Below are positions 44,586 through 54,247 of a DNA stretch of 64,000 bases, in pieces. The DNA comes from Singulisphaera sp. GP187 (GTDB taxonomy: Bacteria > Planctomycetota > Planctomycetia > Isosphaerales > Isosphaeraceae). The stretch covers positions 1,640,727 through 1,704,726 of the forward strand of contig NZ_FSRB01000002.1 in assembly GCF_900129635.1 (NCBI RefSeq). Direction: 5' to 3'. Numbering within the stretch: position 1 is the stretch's first letter; every line of letters starts with the position of its first letter. The position numbers and the translations under genes were made by a program. A model generated the notes under the pieces. It ran no database searches. It saw only the letters and a program-made list of their open reading frames with translations, and was not told where the DNA came from.

Positions 44586-47192
44586 TTAGGGCGTTTCCTC
44601 CTCAGTTCCCACGAATTTCTCCGGATAGGGGGCGCTGTCGCCTCGTGCGGCGTACCAGAGGATCCGGTTGAACGTATCCTCATCGGCCTCATCCGCCTCG
44701 TCGAGGTCCAGGGCCAGCGATTCCTTGGCCCAGTGGAGAGCCTGATCTTTGAGCTTGGCGAGCGGGGGATTCATCTCGTCGAGCTCGATGCGATTGGGCG
44801 TCAAGGTATAGGGGGTCAGGTCCGGCTCGGCTTGAAAGCAGTCGCGCATCGCCGTGGCCGACAGGTCGAGCTGATTCATCGGCGGCAGCCCGAGGATCAG
44901 CTCGATCGTTTTGACCATGCCGGTCTGATTATAGCTCGTCGAGTCGACATATTTGCGTTTGGTGTAGGGACTGACGACCAGGGCCACGGTGCGGTGGGAG
45001 TCGACATGGTCGAAGCCGGCTTGGGGGTCATCCTCAACGATGAAGAAACAGGTGTCTTTCCAGAACGAGCTCTTGCTCACGGCCTCGACCACCTGGCCGA
45101 GCGCCAGGTCGTTGTCCGCGACCATCGCCCGAGGGGTCGGTGAGCCGGGTCGAGTGCCGCTCGTATGGTCGCACGGCAGGAAGAGGTAGACGAGGTTTGG
45201 GAATTCCCCTTTCCGCTCGTATTCGGCCAACTCCTTGATGAAGAGTTTCGCCCGATAGACGTCGGGAATCGACATGACGAAGCCAGGATAGGCGGGGTGG
45301 GAGTACGGTTCGAGCGTCTTGACATTCAACTTGGCCTCGACCTTGAACTTGCCCGGACCTGTTTTGTACTCTTCGTACATGTCGGTCCAGGTCGAACCTT
45401 TGGGCGCTCCCCCCTTGACGAACTCACCGAAGTTGAAAAACGTCTTCTTGTGTTCGAGCGCATTGTCCCACAAGAAGCCGCTGGAGGCGAAGGCGAGCGG
45501 GTCGCTCCCCTCGTAGGGATAGCTGCGTGTGAAGCCGCCGAAGGCCTTTTCCAGGTAGTCGGTCACATACGCTTCGTTCACCCACTGGTGTCCGTCCGCG
45601 CTCAGGACTCCGCTGCAATAGAAGTTATCGAAGAGCGTGAATTCACGGGCCAGCTTGTGGTGGTTCGGCGTCACATCCTCGCCGAACATGACCAGGTTCG
45701 GGTCGCCGTTGCCCTCGGTCATATCGCCGAAGACCTGGTCATAGGTGCGATTCTCCTTGATCACGTAGATGACGTGCTTGAAGACCGACGGTTCGCCGTG
45801 CCGCTGGGGAACAACCACAGGCGCGGTATTCGGCCGCGGTTTTTCGAGGCCGCCCAGGCTATAGGTCAGGCGGTTGTTGGCGTTGACCTCGGCGGTCTCG
45901 TTGGCGAGTTGCTCGTCGTCGGGCACCTGGATGATCGAGACACTGCCGAGGTGGTCGTGCGAGTTCATCCCCTCGTCATCCGGACGGGGCTCGCGCTCAT
46001 TCCCCTTGAGCCGACTGAGCGAGCCGACCCCCTTGATATTGGCGACGAACAGTGTCTTGCCGTCGTTCGAGACCAGCACGGCGCCGGGATACCAGCCGGT
46101 CGGGATCAGGCCCGCGAGCCGACTCTCTTGGGGGTGGGTCGTGGTGGATTTCGAGGACGACGACCGGGCGCCGAGTCGAACCACGGCGATGCAGTTGTTG
46201 GTGCCGTTGGCGACATAGAGCGTTTCGCCGCCGGGACTGAGGGCCAACGCGTTGCAGCCGCTGCCGAACGGCAATCGGCTCTCGGGTCGGCAAGAGATCG
46301 TCTCGACCACTTCGTCGGTCTCGGTCCAAATCACCGAGACCGTGTCGCTGTTGGCGTTGGCCACGTAGACGAAGCGACCCTCGGGGTCGGAGATCATGCC
46401 TGAGGGATGGAGCCCGACGTCGATCGACTTCACGTGCTGCCACATTCCGTCGGTTCGTTCCAACACGGAAACCGTTCCATGATTGGCGATCCCACGGCGG
46501 TCGACACGAGCCGCTGTCCCGGAGCTGTCAGCCTGGGGGGCGTCGGCGTTCGGAGGGTTGCCTCCCCAGTTCGTGACGTAGCAAAGGTCCGGGCTTGGGC
46601 AGCAGACCGAGTAGGGGGCGACGCCGACGTTGACGCTCTGTTCCACGTTACCGCTGGCGAGGTTGACGAGTTGAGCGGTATTGCCGCGCGTTGAGGTCAC
46701 CCAGATCGCTTCGTCGGACAGGCGGGCGATCCCGGCAGGGTGCGCTGCACCTTTCACGGCCGGTTTCGCCAACTTTACCGGCTCGAGCCATGAATATTCG
46801 TCCCCGTTCATCGAGGCCGCGATTTGGACCTCATCCTTGGAGTCGGTCGCATAGACCCGCCCCTCCTGCACGAGCAGGCCCGTAACACTGAAGCCGACCC
46901 GCGACGTGAGGGTCTGCCTGATTTTACCGGTCGATGAATCAATAAAGACAAGATCTTTGAGATTTTTGACGACCAAGGTTTTCCCGGCGTCGATCAGGGC
47001 GAGGTCGACCGGCCTGCCTGGAAAAAGGACCTGAATCCCCGATGGCTTGAGGATCTGGTTGGTGGGCACGACGATGCGGCCATCCGGCTGTCGGCCGACC
47101 TTGAGCCGGTCATGTTCATCGGCCCGAGCACTCGGGGACGCGACCAGGGCGAAGACGAAAAGAGTGAGGAGCCGTCGGGGAGGAAGCGGCAT
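44586..47192 (-). CDS. YncE-like propeller plus phosphoesterase fusion protein
   Basis: An 868-residue secreted protein. A signal peptide (LTLFVFALVASPSARA) leads into a seven-bladed YncE/40-residue propeller (about 50-400, GTVSVLERTDG, YVANANSDTVSVI, LYVANGTNNCIAVVRLG). A phosphoesterase/alkaline-phosphatase-like domain (about 470-770) then shows VIYVIKENRTYDQVFGDM, LFDNFYCSGVLSADGHQW, NLVYLFLPCDHTSG and FFIVEDDPQAGFDHVDSHR. The order matches the bifunctional YncE/phosphoesterase family found in many soil bacteria. It probably cleaves phosphate esters outside the cell. An acidic tail (LDLDEADEADED) closes the protein. Confidence 0.9.
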   Translation of the reverse strand: MPLPPRRLLTLFVFALVASPSARADEHDRLKVGRQPDGRIVVPTNQILKPSGIQVLFPGRPVDLALIDAGKTLVVKNLKDLVFIDSSTGKIRQTLTSRVGFSVTGLLVQEGRVYATDSKDEVQIAASMNGDEYSWLEPVKLAKPAVKGAAHPAGIARLSDEAIWVTSTRGNTAQLVNLASGNVEQSVNVGVAPYSVCCPSPDLCYVTNWGGNPPNADAPQADSSGTAARVDRRGIANHGTVSVLERTDGMWQHVKSIDVGLHPSGMISDPEGRFVYVANANSDTVSVIWTETDEVVETISCRPESRLPFGSGCNALALSPGGETLYVANGTNNCIAVVRLGARSSSSKSTTTHPQESRLAGLIPTGWYPGAVLVSNDGKTLFVANIKGVGSLSRLKGNEREPRPDDEGMNSHDHLGSVSIIQVPDDEQLANETAEVNANNRLTYSLGGLEKPRPNTAPVVVPQRHGEPSVFKHVIYVIKENRTYDQVFGDMTEGNGDPNLVMFGEDVTPNHHKLAREFTLFDNFYCSGVLSADGHQWVNEAYVTDYLEKAFGGFTRSYPYEGSDPLAFASSGFLWDNALEHKKTFFNFGEFVKGGAPKGSTWTDMYEEYKTGPGKFKVEAKLNVKTLEPYSHPAYPGFVMSIPDVYRAKLFIKELAEYERKGEFPNLVYLFLPCDHTSGTRPGSPTPRAMVADNDLALGQVVEAVSKSSFWKDTCFFIVEDDPQAGFDHVDSHRTVALVVSPYTKRKYVDSTSYNQTGMVKTIELILGLPPMNQLDLSATAMRDCFQAEPDLTPYTLTPNRIELDEMNPPLAKLKDQALHWAKESLALDLDEADEADEDTFNRILWYAARGDSAPYPEKFVGTEEETP

Positions 47193-47376
47193 GGTTTGGA
47201 GTCTCTCTGGAAGTTGCGAGGGGCGAAAGGCGACTCATCAACTTAATAGTTCAAGCAGGCTCCGCCCTGGTGCTTCAAGGGGATTCGATTGGTATTCGGA
47301 GGCTTCGGACGCTGCTTTCCCGTTGAAACCGAAAAGGTGGGCGGGGCGCCCGCGGTCCCAGGAAAATGCAGCCGAT

Positions 47377-48105
47377 TCAGTGGGTTTTCCCACTCCGTCG
47401 ATCGGTCAAGAGCGGCTGCAAGTCGCGAAGGATCTCGTCGGCGATGACGCGATGGCCTTCCTCGTTGGGGTGGCAGCCGTCGGTGGTCCACTTCATGAGC
47501 GAGACCCCGTTTTGGCGGGCGGCGGACCAGGCCGAGTAATGATCGACGAGCGGAAGTTTGCGCTCGCGAGCGATCGTTCGGGCGACCGCGACGAACGGCT
47601 CGAGGCGGAGGTTGGGGGATTCGCCGAGCCCGTTCGGTGCGGAATCGTCAGCCCAGCGCGGCGGAGTCATGAGCACCGGTTTGGCGCCGGCCTGTTCGAT
47701 TCGTTCGACCAGCTCGCCGAGGTTCTTGCGGTACTGGTCGACCGTGAGTCGGCTGGCCTGCTTGCCCACGTCGATGTAGCTGTCGTTGGTGCCGTACATC
47801 AGCAGGACGACGTCGGGTCGGTTCGTCTTGAGAACCTCACTCAGCCTCGCGAGTGCCTGGTCGGTCCGTTCACCACCGATCCCCACGTTACTGATCGAGG
47901 TGGCGAAGCCACGTGCCTTGAGCGTCGACTCGAGTTGACCGCCGAAGGTCTGGGCCTGGGTGACCCCGGGACGCACCCCCTTGGTGATCGAGTCACCAAG
48001 TAAGAGAACGCGGGGCGCTGGCTCCTCGGCGTTCGTCGTGGAGCCCAGGATCGCGAGCATGAATAGGAAGGATGGGATGTGTTTGTGTGTGGGCAGGTGC
48101 TTCAT
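47377..48105 (-). CDS. Secreted SGNH/GDSL hydrolase
   Basis: A 242-residue esterase-type protein with a signal peptide (PSFLFMLAILGSTTNA). The four SGNH blocks are present: GDSITKG with the nucleophile Ser39, NVGIGGERTDQ with the Gly, MYGTNDS with the Asn, and DGCHPNEEG with the catalytic Asp and His near residue 215. It probably removes acetyl or acyl groups from carbohydrates or lipids outside the cytoplasm. It stands alone, about 180 bp beyond the start of the YncE/phosphoesterase gene. Confidence 0.9.
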   Translation of the reverse strand: MKHLPTHKHIPSFLFMLAILGSTTNAEEPAPRVLLLGDSITKGVRPGVTQAQTFGGQLESTLKARGFATSISNVGIGGERTDQALARLSEVLKTNRPDVVLLMYGTNDSYIDVGKQASRLTVDQYRKNLGELVERIEQAGAKPVLMTPPRWADDSAPNGLGESPNLRLEPFVAVARTIARERKLPLVDHYSAWSAARQNGVSLMKWTTDGCHPNEEGHRVIADEILRDLQPLLTDRRSGKTH

Positions 48106-48297
48106 CGTGGTGGCTCGTTGCGCGGTCGAGACGGCGACGCGTGCTGGAAGTTGTTGGTCCAGTCACCGTCTCTCCGGCGAGAGCACAATACAACGATTGA
48201 ACGGCGATGTCGAGGAACCAGACCATGCCCGAGCGACGCTGGAGAAAAGACCGCGCGGGCGAATCCACCCCCGTTGGGGATCGCAAGGCCAAAGGGG

Positions 48298-50444
48298 TTA
48301 GTGCGTCACCTCACGCACGTCGCCGAGCTCCTTCGTTTCTCCCGGCTCGAGATTCTCGGCCTCGCCGACTCGGAGTCCCGTTCCATGGGGGGCGGCGACC
48401 TTGAGGACATACTCTTGACCGGGTACGAGGCCGGCGAACGAGAACCGTCCGTTGCGGTCGGTCGTCGCGTCGTGGGGGGGAGGGTTGCGGATCGGTGGAA
48501 ACCTGGAGATCCCCGATAGGTAAGCATGACACTGGGGCGTGGACGGCCGTTATCGTCCACCAGACGCCCTGAGATCGTGCTCCAGGGATGGAGTTGGGCG
48601 ACGAGGGGGCCGGGTTCCCCATCGCGGACGGCCAGCGAGCCGGCGAGCTGACGGCCCACGTGCTGAAACTGGACGACTCGGATGCTTCGGCCGGTCAGTC
48701 CGGTCACGGGAAACCGGGCCTTCTCACGCGACTGCCACCACCCCTGCCGCGCAAGATCGCCGGGTGCAAGGCCGCTTGCCCGGGCGCCGGCAACGGGCTG
48801 GCCGTCGGGGCCGAGGATCGTGATGGACGGCTCAGGACTGGCCGTGACGGACAGGTTACAGGTCACGACATCGGTCACGGCCTCCGGCTCGATGGAGGCG
48901 AACGCATGGCATTGGGAGGGCGATGTCGAATCGTTCAGGTTGGGGAACGGTGGACTGTCCCCCGGTTGCCTTCGCGCAACCAGGTCCGCGTGAAGGAATC
49001 GGTCCCCCACGACTTTGGCGGTGATCAACCCCGGTCCCGGGAACGCGACCACCGTATAGCGGCCGTCGTGATCGGTGGGGCGGGGTTCGGGAGAGGCGAT
49101 CTCGCGTGACCGGATGGCCTTCTCATTGCCGACAGTGGGATGGGCCTCGATCAGGGCCGCCACCGGGGCTCCCGTCGCTCGGTCGGTGACCCGACCTCGG
49201 ACCAGCACCCCGGGGAAGAGCGCGAAGTCGAGCTGAGTCGCCCCTGTGCCCGGACGGTTGGTGAACTCGCGTGAGCCGGGGTGGTAAGGCTGCCCGTCGG
49301 CCGGGTCGGCGCGCAGGGTGACCCGCTCACGAAGGGGTAGGCCCTCGAGCCGATACTGTCCTTGCGCGTCGGTTGTCGTTCGAATGAAGGTTCCGGGCCA
49401 GTCTGTCAGAGGGTAAAAGTGCTCCGGATCAGCGTTCCCGAAGCCGACCTGGTTCCGAATGACGACGCCCGGCAAGGGAAGTCCCGTATTACGGTCGCGG
49501 ACGACCCCTTCGACAGGCCGACTCGGAGCGACCACATCCACGAAGTCCGCTGTTTGACTGATGTTCTTATGGGTCGCGGGGCCCTTGTGGGTCTGTGCAC
49601 CGAACGGAACTGAGACCGGAGCGCCGGGTCGGGTTACGACGTTGAGGACGTACGTCGCAGTCTTCGGACCTTGGATCAGCAACGAGACGAGGCGTTCTCG
49701 GCCCAGGCCACTGAGCCGAAATCGCCCATCGCGTCCGGTCGTCGCCGGGGTCATCAGACGCGTCAGACCCGCCTCCATCGGCCTCGACAAGTGGCTAAAC
49801 GCGCGGTAACTGGATAGGCCCGCCGCGACGTCCTTGAGCCAGGGGGAGAGGTCCCCTTCGGGCGTCTCGGCAAGTTCGAGCACTCTGGCCGTGACGCCAA
49901 CCAGAGGACGCCCTTCCAGGTCGATCAAGCGGCCGGTGATCGGAACATCGTCGGGGGGGAGCGTGAGGAGGAGGCCGTCGGGTTCGCCGATCTTGAGGTC
50001 CGCGGTCCAGGCGGGCCCGTAGCCGTCGGCAAACGCCGCCACCATTGGGCCCGGTTCACCCGTTCCGACCGAACGGGATGCGGCGAAGTCGGAGCGAGCG
50101 ATGGTGAAGTGGAATCGCCCGTCAGTTCCGGTCGTCGCGCGAACCGCCGGGGGGCGCTCATCGTCTGACGGCAAATTCCCTGAATAAAGGCGTGCGCCCG
50201 GGATAGGCTGCCCCTTTGTATCGAGGATCCGGCCGCCGATGTCCAGGATCTCCGGGACGGTCGTCGAGCCTTCCGCCCCGGGGGGGGCCGACGAGTCGGT
50301 CACCGCGGCCAGAAGCCGATCGTGCCCTGATTTTACCGGCTGCCCCGGGCCGATGGCTAGGATTGCGACCAGGATCAACATGGGCGAACCGACAGCGAGG
50401 ACTCGAATCGGCAGGGCTGGAGCTCTGTCTCGGATCGATGGCAT
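48298..50444 (-). pseudogene. Secreted carboxypeptidase-regulatory-like protein, frameshifted
   Basis: From ATG 50444 the protein has a hydrophobic signal (IRVLAVGSPMLILVAILAI) and several Ig-like carboxypeptidase-regulatory domains (GRILDTKGQPIPGARLYSG, GRLIDLEGRPLVGVTARVL, GVVRDRNTGLPLPGVVIRN, GRVTDRATGAPVAALIEA, GRLVDDNGRPRPSVMLTYRG). At about 48498-48512 the frame breaks. The first frame then runs on through Ser/Arg/Pro-rich residues to 48306. The expected ending (PPPHDATTDRNGRFSFAGL to GDVREVTH) is in the frame that stops with TAA at 48298-48300. One missing base accounts for it. About 715 residues if repaired. It lies 50 bp after the ECF-DUF1559 gene, probably in one operon. The first in-frame upstream extension is not coding. 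Confidence 0.75.
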
Positions 50445-50494
50445 TGTTGAGGTCCCTTGGTCACGTCCGGGGCAGTCAAGATCTCGACATTTTG

Positions 50495-52123
50495 TTACGG
50501 TGCGATCGTCTCGCCGATCGCCGCGTTGTTGATGACCTCCTCGCCGTTTCGGGTGATGATCGCATGTAAGATCTTGGGGTCGATCGAACGATTGATGAAC
50601 CGGGTCGATCCGTCGGCTGTCAACGCGACGAAGCCCTCTTTGAATTGGCCGCCGAGCTTGGGGAAAGGTTGGTCCGGCGCGTATTGCAAGTCTTCGGGTT
50701 TCGTCCAAGGGACGGTCGCTCCCGCTTCGACGACCATCAGCGTGCTGACCGTTCCGTCCGGAATCTCCGGGAAGGGGTTGCGACCTTCGACCAGCGCGAT
50801 CCCGTTCTTCCCCTCGAAAAAGGCACGCTTGCCCGTGAACCCCTGATAATAGGTCGATTCGGTCGGCTGTGATCGATTCACGACGGGAGCGTAGACCTTG
50901 GGCCTCAGCTTCAGCAGGCCCTGGTTGTGCGGCCCGTCCCAGGGCTCATCAAGCTTAAACTGATCGTAAAGTGCCTTCTCCCCGATGAATGGCAAGATCG
51001 CCACCCGCCAGCTCAAGAGCGGTTTGCCGTTTGCGCTGTAGATGGCCGGTGGGGGGAATCGCTTGTTTGTGTCGAGATAGGCATGGATTCCACGAGCGAT
51101 CTTTCGGAGGTTCGCCGCACTGCGGACGATCAATTCCGCCTCTCGGGGCTCTGCTTTGTCCGTTACGGTCGTCGGCGATTTTTGGGGAGCCGCTTCCGAG
51201 GGTTGCTCCGCGGCGGCGTCAACGCGCGGGGCGGAGCCCTGCTGCGCCACCACGGCCACGCTGCCCGCCGCGGCTCCTGCCAGGATGAGGGTGACCATCA
51301 CGGTCTTGATCTTTGTGAGAAACATGGTTTTGATGACTCCTTGGGAGAGAGCGGCGACTGAGGCCGGGACCGTCCCGGCCGTCAGACCCATCGATACGCT
51401 CATTGCGATCTTGGTCGTTGAACCGGCGAGTGCGGCGGGCATGGCCGAAGCCTGGCCCGTGGCCACGGCTGTCGCCAGCACTCCGCCGGGGAGAGCCACG
51501 CCGCGGCGGCTCAACCGTCCCTTGAGGCGATCCCGAGCCCGCGAGATCCGGGCGCTCACGGTTCCGACCGGTCGCCCCAGACGCCGCGCCGCCTCTTCAT
51601 GGGTCAACCCTTGCAAGTCGCAGAGCACGATCGCCGTGCGATACCGCTCGGGCAACCGGTCGATCTCCTCGTGCAGCGTCTCGATCTCTTCACGGACCGA
51701 GGGCGTGAGCTCGCGTCCACCGGCGTCGGCCGCAACCTTGGCTCCAGACATCGCCGCCTCCGCCTCACGCCTCCTCCGTCGTTCGTTCCCGGCTTTCACC
51801 TGTCGCGCGGTCCGGAGGGCGACTCCGTAGAGCCAAGGCCCGACGAGCTCGGGTTGACGCAACGAACCCGCCTTGCGGGCGAGGACGAAGAAGGCGGCCT
51901 GAAACGCGTCCTCAGCATCGTGCGGATTTCGGAGCAATCCGCGGCAGACGCCCCAGACCATCGGTCCGTGCCTGGTCACGAGCGCGGTGAAGGCAAGTTC
52001 GGCGTCCTCCCCACGACGCGTCGCGAATCGCTCGAGCAGTTGCCCGTCGGTAAGCCCCGCGGTCGCCCCACCACCGAAGAGCGTTTTGAGGGGATCGACC
52101 ACGACGGAATCTCTGATCGCCAT
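50495..52123 (-). CDS. ECF sigma factor fused to DUF1559-like domain
   Basis: A 542-residue protein starting at ATG 52123 (a GTG seven codons upstream is possible). ECF sigma region 2 (about 35-105, AFTALVTRHGPMVWGVCRGLL, DAEDAFQAAFFVLARKAG) and region 4 (about 150-205, LPERYRTAIVLCDLQGLTHEEAARRLG) are clear. A linker follows with hydrophobic stretches, the best at about 275-300 (TVMVTLILAGAAAGSVAVVA). A C-terminal DUF1559-type domain (about 340-535, ANLRKIARGIHAYLDTNKRFPPPAI, SWRVAILPFIGEKALYDQF) ends the protein. DUF1559 is a pilin-like domain of planctomycetes. The domain should lie outside the membrane, making this a second membrane-tethered sigma factor in the window. Confidence 0.9.
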   Translation of the reverse strand: MAIRDSVVVDPLKTLFGGGATAGLTDGQLLERFATRRGEDAELAFTALVTRHGPMVWGVCRGLLRNPHDAEDAFQAAFFVLARKAGSLRQPELVGPWLYGVALRTARQVKAGNERRRRREAEAAMSGAKVAADAGGRELTPSVREEIETLHEEIDRLPERYRTAIVLCDLQGLTHEEAARRLGRPVGTVSARISRARDRLKGRLSRRGVALPGGVLATAVATGQASAMPAALAGSTTKIAMSVSMGLTAGTVPASVAALSQGVIKTMFLTKIKTVMVTLILAGAAAGSVAVVAQQGSAPRVDAAAEQPSEAAPQKSPTTVTDKAEPREAELIVRSAANLRKIARGIHAYLDTNKRFPPPAIYSANGKPLLSWRVAILPFIGEKALYDQFKLDEPWDGPHNQGLLKLRPKVYAPVVNRSQPTESTYYQGFTGKRAFFEGKNGIALVEGRNPFPEIPDGTVSTLMVVEAGATVPWTKPEDLQYAPDQPFPKLGGQFKEGFVALTADGSTRFINRSIDPKILHAIITRNGEEVINNAAIGETIAP

Positions 52124-52345
52124 GTTCCGAGGTCTCCGAATCACTGCGAGTTCATCCCATACTCACAGGTCAGAGACCGTCTCTTGCATTTTTCTCGAAA
52201 TTTAATCCTGGGAAGTCTCGTACGCCTCGGCTGGAAGTAGCAGACATGGTGCCTCCCTTGTCACGCGACATCGATCCTGGTGTCGTGACTAACAATCGCG
52301 GATGTGCCTCCTCGCGTGCCGCTACCCGACCCAATGTGTGGGCGT

Positions 52346-52849
52346 TTACCCGAGGTCGTAAAAGACCTCGTAGTGCCGATCGTTGATCCGTTTCCTGATG
52401 AACGTTTGAAAGTTGTCGATCAGGATCGATGAGGGACGATCACGACCGGTGCCGCTCACCACCTCCTCGGACCTCAGGGGAGTGTCGGAGAAGACGATAC
52501 CGCGATAATTCCCCTTCCACCCTATGGAGGTCTTGAAGAGGACGATCATTCGCCCATCCGCTGTCCTAAAGAGATCGACGGTCCCCATCTTGGTCATCGG
52601 GCGAAGCCGAGGAGGCAAAACAACGTCAAAATGCATGCCAGGCTCGAAACGCTGCCCTCTGAATTCCCGGAGTGCTAATTCAAGATCGTTTTCGCTCAGG
52701 TGGGGTTTCTCGAGAGACGACTGGAACGCTAGGAGAACAAAAGGGGCCCACTGGATCACGAGGAGGAGGACAGGAAGTGCCGCCAAGACGATGAGGACGG
52801 CCACGAGCAAGACTCGGCGCACCTTGACCTGTGCAAGCGACTTTCGCAC
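52346..52849 (-). CDS. Hypothetical membrane-anchored protein
   Basis: A 167-residue protein starting at GTG 52849 with GAGAGGAAA upstream. One strong N-terminal membrane helix (VLLVAVLIVLAALPVLLLVIQWAPFVLLAF) is followed by a soluble domain of about 120 residues with mixed strands and helices (FDVVLPPRLRPMTKMGTVDLFR, MIVLFKTSIGWKGNYRGIVFSD). No family recognised. It follows another small membrane-protein gene by 44 bp, so the two may be co-transcribed. Confidence 0.65.
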   Translation of the reverse strand: MRKSLAQVKVRRVLLVAVLIVLAALPVLLLVIQWAPFVLLAFQSSLEKPHLSENDLELALREFRGQRFEPGMHFDVVLPPRLRPMTKMGTVDLFRTADGRMIVLFKTSIGWKGNYRGIVFSDTPLRSEEVVSGTGRDRPSSILIDNFQTFIRKRINDRHYEVFYDLG

Positions 52850-52893
52850 GGATTTCCTCTCGTTTGAGGTGACTTACAAGTGTGTTTTATGAA

Positions 52894-53160
52894 TCATCCT
52901 TGCGACCTTCCGCCATCGTCCTTCGTCCGACTGTCCGGGCTAACTGGGAGATGCCCCCATGCCCATCCGACAAAGAACCGGCGCAATGGGGAGAATCCGT
53001 AGATCCGACGCATCGGGGCGAGCCCGAAGTAGTAGAACACCAAAAGGAGGATCGACTGCGCTGCTGCCTCTGGAGATTGGAGCAACCAGAACACGATCGC
53101 GACGATCGCGGTCGTCTCCAGGAGCCAACGAATCGTGAATCTGACACGAGGAGGTCCCAT
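52894..53160 (-). CDS. Small membrane protein, planctomycete type
   Basis: An 88-residue protein from ATG 53160 (a GTG two codons upstream is possible). The opening VRFTIRWLLETTAIVAIVFWLL is a pattern common in short planctomycete membrane proteins. A second helix (SILLLVFYYFGLAP) and an aromatic-rich segment (FFVGWAWGHLP) follow. Function unknown. Confidence 0.6.
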   Translation of the reverse strand: MGPPRVRFTIRWLLETTAIVAIVFWLLQSPEAAAQSILLLVFYYFGLAPMRRIYGFSPLRRFFVGWAWGHLPVSPDSRTKDDGGRSQG

Positions 53161-53537
53161 GGCCACAGGCTCCGCACGGCTCGGCTAGAACGCCTGATTC
53201 CTAACTCACTTCTTCCACCTCAGACGACTGAGCCGGCGAAGGCGTTACCAACTCAACTTCAAGCAATGCGCCCTGTAGCCAGCATGGTCGCTACATCGTC
53301 TCTTAATGCGATATTGATAACGGGTTATGGTGTTGAAGCCGCCGTAAGCACCGCTCACACACCGCCTTCGTGGCAAGAAGGGCGACCACAAAGAGGCCGC
53401 CGTCAAAGGCCAGAACGCATGGCTCAATACCACTGGGATGAAATCTTAGGCCATGGATGAGGCTGGCCATGCATGGAGAGAGAGGCCACCCTCGTCAAAA
53501 GAGAGCCTTGGAGATGGGATCCAACTCCGTGGGACGA
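53161..53537. other. Intergenic stretch, no supported gene
   Basis: About 375 bp. A frame of about 55 codons on the minus strand (start near 53470, CVLAFDGGLFVVALLATKAV inside) looks protein-like, but it has no family and ends at a TAA, so it is not called. A decayed gene or transposase scrap is possible. Confidence 0.35.
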
Positions 53538-53777
53538 TCAACCCCCCCCGAATTCTTTTTGCCATCCGGTCGGCCTCAGGTTTGCCCAGAGCAGGATTCC
53601 GGTAAGTAGCGTAAGGAGGATGGCCGTGGTCCGATGGACCGGCTGAGGCCGTCGCGCGGTGTGAATCAAAATCAAGAACGCCACCCCGATGACGGACCAG
53701 TCGATACCGGCTGCAATGACCGCTCCCACCGGCACCGCGAGTAACCACCGCCTCGTCGTCATCCGGGGGAGTTGCAT
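53538..53777 (-). CDS. Small membrane protein
   Basis: A 79-residue protein with two or three hydrophobic segments (WLLAVPVGAVIAAGI, WSVIGVAFLILIH, TTAILLTLLTGILLWANL). The start Met at 53777 has a weak AGGG eight bases upstream; a Met five codons later (MTTRRWLL) is an alternative. No family recognised. It fits the run of short membrane-protein genes on this strand. Confidence 0.55.
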   Translation of the reverse strand: MQLPRMTTRRWLLAVPVGAVIAAGIDWSVIGVAFLILIHTARRPQPVHRTTAILLTLLTGILLWANLRPTGWQKEFGGG

Positions 53778-54247
53778 GAGCTAGCCCTGTAACACCTTGC
53801 CTCGACTTCACCCGTGTCGCCTTGCCGTCGACGTAAGTCGGGAAACGATCAATCAAAAACCGCCATTCCGTTGGTCGTAATGACTCGTTACCGTTTTTGT
53901 AACTGTAAAACAGACATGTTTTGCGTCTGTTCAAGGACGCTGTGGATGGATGCTTTTCATCCCCTCCAGACTACACTGAACGGCAGCAAGTGGCGCTGAC
54001 GAAATCGCCGGTCGGGTTCCGTTCGGGGATCCCGAGGGACCGGCCTCTCTCCAGTCGATTTCTCATGGTAACACGTCCGGACCAAGCGCCCGACTGACTG
54101 AAGTCACGACCAGGCCCGATGCGGGAACCGGCTGGATGGCACTGGCCACGGGGAGAGGCTGTGAGATAACGACCTATGACAAGCCGATCGATACTACAAA
54201 AATGAACAATTGTTAAAAAATAGAGTTGTGACCTCGTCTGGAAAACC
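53778..54247. other. Intergenic stretch, about 470 bp
   Basis: No gene is supported. The end near the leucine-rich-repeat gene is unusually AT-rich for the window (54190-54245). It contains the palindrome AACAATTGTT (54205-54214) beside an A-run, which on the minus strand gives a T-run just past the stop codon and may act as a terminator. Confidence 0.4.

Noticed and set aside
52882-53460. 192-codon plus-strand frame
   Set aside because: It overlaps two better-supported minus-strand membrane-protein genes and has shadow-like composition.
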